DNA of 64,000 bases from AC-32 sp963704005 (GTDB lineage Bacteria > Actinomycetota > Thermoleophilia > Gaiellales > Gaiellaceae): positions 744,001 through 808,000 of the forward strand of contig CAVPGJ010000001.1 in assembly GCA_963704005.1 (NCBI GenBank), read 5' to 3'. This document shows positions 58,291 to 64,000 of this stretch, in pieces (the stretch's first letter is position 1; each line of letters opens with the position of its first letter). The position numbers were made by a program, and so were the translations under genes. Under the pieces are notes generated by a model. The model saw nothing but the letters and a program-made list of their open reading frames with translations, ran no database searches and was not told where the DNA came from.

Positions 58291-58620
58291 GTGGCCGCTC
58301 TCAAGACCCAGGCTCAGGCGCCACTCCGCTCACTCGACCAACGGATGGAAGCGCTCAAGAGGGCTAACGACATCCGCGTGCGGCGCGCGAAGCTGAAGAA
58401 GGACCTCAAGTCCGGCTCCGCGCGCATCGAGGACATCCTCGACGACCCGCCGGAGTACGTGTCGACCGCAAAGGTCTTCGACATGCTCATGGCCGTCCCC
58501 AAGTTCGGTCGGGTCAAGGCCGCCCGCTTCCTGAACCAGTGCCGCATCAGCCAGTCGAAGACGGTCGGCGGTCTCTCCGACCGCCAGCGGACGGAGCTGA
58601 TTGGGCTCTTCAACCGCTAA
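58291..58620 (+). CDS. mihF: Integration host factor, actinobacterial type
   Basis: 109 residues from GTG 58291 (MAALKTQAQAPLRSLDQRME). Small basic DNA-binding protein with a helix-two-turn-helix: IEDILDDPPEYVSTAKVFDMLMAVPKFGRVKAARFLNQCRIS is almost the family signature. LSDRQRTELIGLF closes it. It bends and compacts DNA and is unique to Actinomycetota, which supports the taxonomic call. It is placed before gmk as in mycobacteria and streptomycetes. Confidence 0.95.
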   Translation: MAALKTQAQAPLRSLDQRMEALKRANDIRVRRAKLKKDLKSGSARIEDILDDPPEYVSTAKVFDMLMAVPKFGRVKAARFLNQCRISQSKTVGGLSDRQRTELIGLFNR

Positions 58621-58627
58621 GCCGGCT

Positions 58628-58703
58628 GAGGCGCCGCTTGCGGTGCCGACTCCAGGATGCGCGGGCTTTGCCCGCGGATCCGTCTGAAATGACCGGTCGA
58701 CAC
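58628..58703 (+). repeat. Dispersed repeat family A (copy 1)
   Basis: Reads GAGGCGCCGCTTGCGGTGCC, then GCGGGC-TTT-GCCCGC, then CCGTCTGAAATGACCGGTCGACAC. It fills the gap between mihF and gmk, and its ATG (58689) is the start codon used by gmk. Confidence 0.75.
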
Positions 58704-59318
58704 AACCAAGGTTCAACGCGTCCGGTCTTCGTCATTACTGGAACCTCGGGCGAGGGCAAGAGCACGCTTGCACGTGAGCTCGTCAAGCGTGTGCCCATGC
58801 TGGAGCTGGCCGTCTCGGCGACCACACGGCCGCAGCGCCCGGGAGAGCAGGACGGCCGCGACTACTGGTTCATCTCCGAGGAGGAGTTCGACCGGCGCCT
58901 GGCCGAAGGCGAGTTCCTCGAGTGGGTCGAGCTGCCCTGGGGGCCGGGCTACCGCTCCGGCACGCTCTGGTCGGAGATCGATCGGATCGGGAGCGGCGGC
59001 AAAGCGCCGCTGCTCGAGATCGAGACCGGCGGCGCGCTCGCGGTCCGCGAACGTGTCCCCGGCGCGGTGACGATCTTCGTGACCGCTCCCAGCCGCGAGG
59101 CGCTCGAGAGCCGGCTGCGCGCCCGGGCGACCGAGAGCGAGGGCGAGATCGAGGAGCGCCTCGACGTCGCGGAGCGCCAGCTCGAGCTGGAATCGGTGTT
59201 CGACCACCGGATCGTCAACGACGACCTCGAGCGGGCTCTGGGCGAGCTCGAGGAGATCGTTCGCGGCGCGCTGGACGGTGCAGGTACCATGCCCGTCCGT
59301 GATTCATCCTCGCGTTGA
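58689..59318 (+). CDS. gmk: Guanylate kinase
   Basis: Phosphorylates GMP to GDP. It is 209 residues from ATG 58689. P-loop FVITGTSGEGKSTLARELV (about residues 14-32), GMP-binding block LAVSATTRPQRPGEQDGRDYWF, EFLEWVE and the lid LRARATESEGEIEERL. The first 11 residues (MTGRHNQGSTR) come from the dispersed repeat, and no other ATG, GTG or TTG lies before the P-loop, so the repeat supplies the start. It overlaps rpoZ by 20 bp. Confidence 0.94.
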   Translation: MTGRHNQGSTRPVFVITGTSGEGKSTLARELVKRVPMLELAVSATTRPQRPGEQDGRDYWFISEEEFDRRLAEGEFLEWVELPWGPGYRSGTLWSEIDRIGSGGKAPLLEIETGGALAVRERVPGAVTIFVTAPSREALESRLRARATESEGEIEERLDVAERQLELESVFDHRIVNDDLERALGELEEIVRGALDGAGTMPVRDSSSR

Positions 59319-59532
59319 CGAACTGCTCGAGAACGTCGACTCCCGCTATGCGCTGGTGATCGTCGCGGCGAAGCGTGCCCGGCAGATCAACAACTACCAC
59401 CACCAGCTGGGCGAAGGCACGTTCGACCAGTTCCTGCCCCCGCTCGTCGAGTCGCGCTCGAAGAACTACTTGACCATGTCCCTGGAGGAGATCCAGGAGG
59501 GCAAGATCAAGTACACGTACCCCAAGTCGTAG
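59299..59532 (+). CDS. rpoZ: RNA polymerase omega subunit
   Basis: 77 residues from GTG 59299. IHPRVDELLENVDSRYALVIVAAKRARQIN is the conserved omega core; LTMSLEEIQEGKIKYTYP ends it. Omega aids assembly of the beta-prime subunit. A TACCAT hexamer 8 bases before the GTG may be a -10 giving a leaderless message besides read-through from gmk. Gene order gmk-rpoZ is widespread in bacteria. Confidence 0.94.
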   Translation: MIHPRVDELLENVDSRYALVIVAAKRARQINNYHHQLGEGTFDQFLPPLVESRSKNYLTMSLEEIQEGKIKYTYPKS

Positions 59533-59544
59533 CGAATAGGGGGA

Positions 59545-59558
59545 GGGGCGGCCGCCCC
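59545..59558. terminator. GC-rich palindrome between convergent rpoZ and cupredoxin genes
   Basis: Perfect palindrome GGGGCGGCCGCCCC plus nearby GCGGCCGC (59569-59576) forms a larger hairpin. No T-run follows on either strand, so termination strength is uncertain. Confidence 0.4.
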
Positions 59559-59587
59559 CAGGGAGAGAGCGGCCGCCTTGGCGGGGC

Positions 59588-59980
59588 CTACTTCGTGACC
59601 TTGAAGTCGCCGTGCATCATGTCTTCGTGGATTGAGCAGTAGAAGCGCCAGCTGCCCGGCTTCAAGGTGATCGTGATCGACTTGGGGCCGGTGAAGCCGG
59701 TGCCGGTGATCGTCTTCTCGATGTGCGGCTTCTTCGGCTTCTCGCGCTCCAGCGTGAAGTTGTGGAAATCGGACTTGTCGCTGACAGCGATCTTGTAGGT
59801 GCCGGCCTTGAGCGTCTTGCCCTTGACCGACTTGCCGGCCTTCTTGAGCGAGATCGTGAACCCGGGCCCGACGACGCCCTTGAGCGTGGTCGTCTTCGTT
59901 GCCCGGCTGAAGGCCGTCCCGGCGAGTACGAGCATCGCGACGAGACAGCCGGCAATGATGGCGATCGCCTTCTTCCTCAT
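59588..59980 (-). CDS. Secreted cupredoxin-like copper protein
   Basis: About 130 residues from ATG 59980, chosen for AAGGAGGACA just upstream; a start six codons earlier is possible. Signal/anchor segment MRKKAIAIIAGCLVAMLVLAGTAFS. Copper ligands are the His of SDFHNFTLE and the Cys, His and Met of FYCSIHEDMMHG, as in plastocyanin/azurin folds. Basic, Lys-rich surface. Predicted extracytoplasmic electron carrier or copper-binding protein. It is placed against the gene direction between rpoZ and coaBC, which are usually adjacent in Actinomycetota. Confidence 0.88.
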   Translation of the reverse strand: MRKKAIAIIAGCLVAMLVLAGTAFSRATKTTTLKGVVGPGFTISLKKAGKSVKGKTLKAGTYKIAVSDKSDFHNFTLEREKPKKPHIEKTITGTGFTGPKSITITLKPGSWRFYCSIHEDMMHGDFKVTK

Positions 59981-60167
59981 TGTCCTCCTTGGATTCACTG
60001 CGGGTGAGTACGGGGTCCCGCCTACTGCGGATTTACCCAGGTCGGCCAGAAGGGCCGAATGGCGCGGCTCCGCAATTGTGTGTTGGACGGCTGCGCCGGC
60101 ACAGCACGCACGGCCTCCATTCGGCGCCGCCTAGTCGGCGCCTTGGTGCGACCGGCAGAATGTGACG
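59981..60167. other. Gap between cupredoxin and coaBC genes with repeat remnants
   Basis: No gene is seen. 60090-60145 contains GCACGGCCTC and GTCGGCGCCTTGG, echoing the right part and flank of the family B repeat at 7.5 kb. GGCGCCGCCTAGTCGGCGCC near 60123-60142 forms a small hairpin just before coaBC. Confidence 0.4.
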
Positions 60168-61331
60168 ATGGCACGCGTGCTGGTAGGGGTCACCGGCGGG
60201 ATCGCCGCCTACAAGGCGTGTGAGCTGACGCGCCTGCTCGTCCGCGCCGGGCACGAGGTGACGCCGATCCTGACGCCCGAGGCGGAGCGTTTCGTCACGG
60301 CGCAGACCTTCGAGGCCCTCGCACGGAGGGAGATGCCGCGGGAGCTCTTCCCGCACCTGGTCGAGGCCGACCTGCTGGTGATCGCGCCACTCTCCGCGAA
60401 CACGCTGGCAAAGCTCGCGCACGGCCAGGCCGACAACGTCCTGACCCAGACGGCGCTCGCGTTCGACGGGACCGATGCTCGTGGCCCCGGCGATGAACCC
60501 GCGCATGTGGGCGAACGCGGCCACGCGCGAGAACGTCGACACGCTGCGGCGCGCGCGGGGTCGAGCTGATCGGCCCCGAGAAGGGCGACACTGCAGAGGG
60601 CGAGGTCGGCGTCGGACGGATGAGCGAGCCGGAGGCGATCTTCGAGCGCTGCTCCTCGCTGCTCGAGAAGCGCGAGCAGCTCGACGGCCTGCGCGTCCTC
60701 GTCACCGCCGGTGGCACGCGCGAGCCGTTGGACGCGGTCCGGTTCCTCGGCAACCGTTCGTCCGGGCGGATGGGAGCCGCGCTCGCCGCCGAGGCGCGGC
60801 GGCGCGGGGCGGAGGTGACGCTGGTCGCCGCGAACCTCTCGGTGCCCGCGCCCGTAGGCGTGGACGTGGTGCCCGCTCCGACCGCCGAGGACGTGGCGCA
60901 CGAGACCCTCGCCCGCGCCGGCGCCGACGTCGTGCTGATGGCCGCGGCCGTCGCCGACTACCGTCCGGCCGATCCCGAGACCGCGAAGCGGCCCAAGGAC
61001 GGAAACGACTGGACGGTGACGCTCGAGCCGACGACGGACGTCCTGCGCGAGTTCGGGCGAGCAGCGCACGAACGGCACGTTCCTGGTCGGCTTCGCCGCG
61101 GACACCGGCGAGCGCGGCCTGGAGCGCGCGCGCGAGAAGCTGGCCGCCAAGCGGGCCGACCTGATCGTCTTCAACGACGTCTCCCGCGACGACATCGGCT
61201 TCGACGCCGCCGACAACGAGGTCGTGCTCGTCTCCGCCGAGGGCGAGGAGCGCCTCGAGAAGGCCTCGAAGGAGCGAATCGCGGCGGCTATCCTCGACGC
61301 GGTGGCCGAGCGCCTGAGGGGAGCGGCGTAG
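60168..61331 (+). CDS. coaBC: Phosphopantothenoylcysteine decarboxylase/synthase CoaBC (three frameshifts)
   Basis: Bifunctional coenzyme A enzyme. CoaC part: GVTGGIAAYKACELTRLLV, then after a shift PMLVAPAMNPRMWANAATREN. CoaB part: VLVTAGGTREPLDAVRFLGNRSSG, MAAAVADYRP, then in another frame GTFLVGFAADTGERGLERAREKL and KRADLIVFNDVS. Shifts at about 60470, 60550 and 61065 each fit one extra base; repaired, the protein is about 386 residues, normal length. Three hits in one essential gene argue for local consensus error. The stop is at 61329-61331, overlapping the next GTG by one base. Confidence 0.93.
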
Positions 61332-62299
61332 TGGACGAGCGAGCGGTCGAGCGCACGGAGGAGGTCAGCGGCGGCGCGGAGGCGATCCGCCGGATCGTCG
61401 ACAACCTCGCGCTCGTCGTGCGGGCGCCCGAGGAGACGCTGCGCCTCGCCGTGCTCTGCCTGGTCGCCGAGGGCCACCTGATCATCGAGGACTTCCCGGG
61501 GGTCGGGAAGACGATGCTGGCCAAGGCGCTGGCCCGCTCGGTGGATTGCTCCTTCTCGCGGATCCAGTTCACGCCCGACCTGCTTCCGTCGGACGTGACC
61601 GGCGTGAACGTCTTCAACCAGAAGACGAACGAGTTCGAGTTCCGGCCGGGCCCGGTGTTCGCGAACTTCCTGCTCGTCGACGAGATCAACCGCGCCTCGC
61701 CCAAGACGCAGTCCGCCCTGCTCGAATGCATGCAGGAGAACCAGGTCACGGTCGACGGCGTCAGCTATGGGCTGGACCTGCCGTTCCTGGTGATGGCGAC
61801 GCAGAACCCGATCGAGTACGAGGGCACCTACCCGCTGCCCGAGGCGCAGCTCGACCGCTTCACGCTCCGGGTCGCGATCGGCTACCCGCCGCTGCCCGAG
61901 GAGGCGCGGATGCTGACCGAGCAGACGAGCGACCCGCCGCTGGACTCGCTGCGCCCGGTCGCGACCGCCGAGAGCGTGCGCGCCCTGATCGCCGAGGCGA
62001 GCGAGATCTTCGTCGAGGAGAGCGTCAACCGCTACGTCGTCGCGCTGCTCGGGCACACACGCTCCGACGCGCGGCTCTACCTCGGCGCCAGCCCGCGCTC
62101 CGGGATCGCGCTTCTTCGCGTGGCCAAGGCACGCGCGCTCGCCGACGGCCGCGACTTCGTCTCGCCCGACGACGTCAAGGCCTGCGCCGAGCCCGTCCTG
62201 GCCCACCGCCTGATCGTCGCGCCCGAGGCGCGCTCGGCCGGCCTGACGGGCGGCGAGCTCGTCCGCGAGGCGCTCGAGCACACGCCGGTCCCCGTATGA
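61331..62299 (+). CDS. MoxR-family AAA ATPase
   Basis: 322 residues. Walker A DFPGVGKTMLAKALA (about residue 55), Walker B FLLVDEINRASPKTQSALLECMQE (about residue 115), sensor 1 VMATQNPIEYEGTYPLPEAQLDRF, and a C-terminal lid with LGASPRSGIALLRVAKARA. MoxR ATPases act as chaperones for VWA/DUF58 proteins. The overlap of its stop with the DUF58 start (ATGA) fits. GTG start. Confidence 0.95.
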   Translation: MDERAVERTEEVSGGAEAIRRIVDNLALVVRAPEETLRLAVLCLVAEGHLIIEDFPGVGKTMLAKALARSVDCSFSRIQFTPDLLPSDVTGVNVFNQKTNEFEFRPGPVFANFLLVDEINRASPKTQSALLECMQENQVTVDGVSYGLDLPFLVMATQNPIEYEGTYPLPEAQLDRFTLRVAIGYPPLPEEARMLTEQTSDPPLDSLRPVATAESVRALIAEASEIFVEESVNRYVVALLGHTRSDARLYLGASPRSGIALLRVAKARALADGRDFVSPDDVKACAEPVLAHRLIVAPEARSAGLTGGELVREALEHTPVPV

Positions 62300-63483
62300 C
62301 CCCGAGAGGGAGGTTCGCGCTGCTGCTCGGCTGCGCGACCTACCTCGGCGCCTGGGCGTTCGGCTCGAAGCCGCTCTATCCGGTCGCGCTCGGTCTGCTC
62401 GCCGCCGTCCTGCTCGCCTGGCTCTGGACCCGGCTCGCCGGCCGCCCTTCCGAACTGCGGCGGCGCGTGCCCGAGATCGACCGCTTCGCGGGCGACGACG
62501 TCCAGGTGCAGATCGAGCTCGAGCTCGAGCGGCGCCGGGTGCCGGCGGCGTTCGTGCTGCGGGAGCGGATCGGCAAGCTCGGCGAGCGCGAGACGACCGT
62601 GGACGCGAGCGGGTTCGCGTCCTACGTCCTCGAGGGGCTTCCGCGCGGCCGGTATGTCTTCGAGGAGAGCGTGGCGGCGGTGGAGGATCCGCTCGGGCTG
62701 GCGCGGGTCGAGGACCCGGTCGAGGCTCCGGGCGCGGTGCTCGTCTATCCCCGTCTCGTCGAGCTGGACGGCCTCTTCTCGGACGCGGGCGCACTGGCGC
62801 TGAACGGCCGCCGGATGCTCCTGCGCCGGCCTTCCGGGTTCGACTTGCACAACGTGCGCGAGTACGAGCGCGGCGAGTCGCTGCGCAAGGTGCACTGGCG
62901 CTCGACGGCCAAGCGGGCGCAGCTGATGGTCAAGGAGCTCGAGGACGCACCGCGTGACGAGGTCGCGGTCGTTCTCGACGCCGACCCGGCGGGCGTCGTC
63001 GGCGACAGCTTCGAGACCCAGGTGCGCGCGGCCGGCTCGATCCTGATGGCGCACGGCCGCCGCGGGCGGCGCGCCGTGCTGGTGGTCAATTCGCCGCGCA
63101 AGGAGCAGCAGCGGATCCATCCCGGCGACGCCGAGGGACGGCAGGCGCTGGAGCTGCTCGCGGCGGTCGAGCCGGAACGGGGACCGCCGCTGTATGCGCT
63201 GCTCACCGAAGACGGGCCGGCCGGACGCGGCCTCGAGCTTGCCGTGGTGACCGCGACGCTCGCTCCGCGCCTGGTGACCCGGCTGGTCGAGCGAACGGCC
63301 GGCCGGAAGAGCATCTCGCTCGTCCTCGTCGATGCGGCCAGCTTCGGCGAGCGCGGCACGCGCAGCGTCTACCCGGGGCTGCTGGCCCTGCAGGCCGCGG
63401 GCGTGGCGGTGGCCGTCGTGCGTGCTGGAGACGACCTGGCGGCGGCCTTGTCGGCCCGTGCCGTGGAGGCCGCTCGTGTATAG
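62296..63483 (+). CDS. DUF58 domain protein
   Basis: 395 residues. Two N-terminal membrane segments (about 6-22 and 26-44), a beta-rich region, then the DUF58 hallmark VREYERGESLRKVHWRSTAKRAQLMVKE (about residues 190-217). A VWA-like domain follows, with DEVAVVLDADPAG. Partner of the MoxR ATPase upstream and the transglutaminase-type membrane protein downstream; the trio is widespread and thought to act at the envelope. It overlaps the next gene by 8 bp. Confidence 0.9.
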   Translation: MTPRGRFALLLGCATYLGAWAFGSKPLYPVALGLLAAVLLAWLWTRLAGRPSELRRRVPEIDRFAGDDVQVQIELELERRRVPAAFVLRERIGKLGERETTVDASGFASYVLEGLPRGRYVFEESVAAVEDPLGLARVEDPVEAPGAVLVYPRLVELDGLFSDAGALALNGRRMLLRRPSGFDLHNVREYERGESLRKVHWRSTAKRAQLMVKELEDAPRDEVAVVLDADPAGVVGDSFETQVRAAGSILMAHGRRGRRAVLVVNSPRKEQQRIHPGDAEGRQALELLAAVEPERGPPLYALLTEDGPAGRGLELAVVTATLAPRLVTRLVERTAGRKSISLVLVDAASFGERGTRSVYPGLLALQAAGVAVAVVRAGDDLAAALSARAVEAARV

Positions 63484-64000
63484 GACGTTCGGGCTCGCGG
63501 CACTCGCCGGCTTGCTGATCGCCTCGAACTGGCTCCGCCTGGAGGAGGGCCCGACCGGCGGCGCCGGTGCGCTCGTGGTCCTGCTCGCGATCTCGCCCGC
63601 GTTCGTGCAGGGCTGGCGCCGCCGGATCCCGGTCGCCGTCGTCGCGTTTCTCCTTGCAGCCGGCGGCGCCTTCCAGATCAGCCCGGGCCTCGACTTCCCG
63701 GCGAAGCTGGGCTCGCGCTTCTGGAACGGCTTTCTCGAGTTCTACGACATCGGCTTGCCCTTCGATCCCGAACGTGCACCCGTGGATGCACGGGACGATC
63801 GTGGTCGCGATCTTCGTCTTCACCCTCGCCTGCGCGATCGCCATCGCCGGCCGCGAGCCGCAGCCGGCCGCAATCGCGCTCCTGTTCGGCGCGGGCTGGC
63901 CGGCGACCCTGCTCACAGGGGACGACCTCCTGCGCGGCGCCTTCCTGCTGGTCGGCCTGCTCGTCGTGCTCGTCGGCGCGCGCGGACGCCCGCGGGGGCT
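63476..64000 (+). CDS. TgpA-like membrane protein, N-terminal part (frameshifted, cut by window end)
   Basis: Starts at GTG 63476 (MYRTFGLAALAGLLIASNWLRLEEGP), with successive hydrophobic segments as in the DUF3488/TgpA N-terminal region that precedes a transglutaminase-like domain. At about 63768 one extra base shifts the frame; the continuation NVHPWMHGTIVVAIFVFTLACAIAIAG and LLFGAGWPATLLTGDD stays hydrophobic to the edge. The transglutaminase domain would lie beyond the window. The call rests on position after moxR-DUF58 and topology. Confidence 0.75.
   Translation, partial: MYRTFGLAALAGLLIASNWLRLEEGPTGGAGALVVLLAISPAFVQGWRRRIPVAVVAFLLAAGGAFQISPGLDFPAKLGSRFWNGFLEFYDIGLPFDPERAPVDARDDRGRDLRLHPRLRDRHRRPRAAAGRNRAPVRRGLAGDPAHRGRPPARRLPAGRPARRARRRARTPAGA

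Noticed and set aside
60209..62794. 861-codon minus-strand open frame
   Set aside because: Antisense to coaBC, moxR and DUF58, with charged shadow composition.
1..64000. CRISPR array, toxin-antitoxin pair or prophage
   Set aside because: No regularly spaced repeats, cas genes, paired small toxin genes or phage structural genes were found.

Overview
This is a GC-rich (roughly 70%) bacterial chromosome segment with short intergenic gaps, many 4-bp ATGA/GTGA gene overlaps and frequent GTG/TTG starts. The gene orders (murD-ftsW-murG-murC-murB-ftsQ-ftsZ without ftsA; pyrR-pyrB-pyrC-carA-carB-pyrK-pyrD-mihF-gmk-rpoZ-coaBC) and the actinobacterial integration host factor mihF point to Actinomycetota. 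The compact MurC and the overall protein flavour suggest the class Thermoleophilia; that placement is inference.

Layout. 1-7.2 kb: the dcw (wall and division) cluster, entered inside murD and ending with ftsZ under its own promoter. 7.6-14.3 kb: glycine cleavage genes (gcvT, gcvH, gcvPA, gcvPB), threonine aldolase and a serine hydrolase. 14.3-18.6 kb: a repeat-bearing gap, a cation antiporter, a HAD phosphatase, a Cys-rich protein, endonuclease IV and a lipoprotein. 18.6-24 kb: gltX, an M3-like peptidase, hemA and hemL, so charged tRNA-Glu supply sits beside its use in tetrapyrrole synthesis. 24-28.5 kb: secreted proteins, a HIT hydrolase, an L,D-transpeptidase and CorA. 28.6-36 kb: a candidate envelope-modification system made of a 54-residue IDPGSGS membrane peptide, a two-part methyltransferase and two paralogous membrane alkaline-phosphatase-superfamily enzymes around tRNA-Arg(CCG). 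36-42 kb: an MFS transporter divergent from a dipeptide-epimerase/DUF1611 pair, a secreted glycoside-hydrolase-like protein and an M29 aminopeptidase. 42.1-43.5 kb: a single-TM LysM protein whose promoter holds two perfect LexA boxes, with an intact IS481-type element inserted at its stop codon. 43.5-48.8 kb: SnoaL-like protein, HD-GYP, RNase Z, methyltransferase, SDR and GyrI-like genes. 49-61.3 kb: the pyrimidine operon, with an aminoglycoside-nucleotidyltransferase-like gene between pyrC and carA and no pyrF, then mihF, gmk, rpoZ, a cupredoxin and coaBC. 61.3-64 kb: a moxR-DUF58-tgpA-like operon cut by the window end.

Two themes cross the window. First, at least ten single-base frameshifts break otherwise intact genes, most of them essential (murD, murC, ftsZ, hemL twice, a GyrI gene, coaBC three times, the tgpA-like gene). 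Consensus error is the simplest explanation. A perfect 11-bp tandem duplication that breaks pyrR is different in kind and may be real. Second, short palindromic dispersed repeats recur in gaps and in a few coding ends; one copy of the 75-bp family carries the start codon of gmk.
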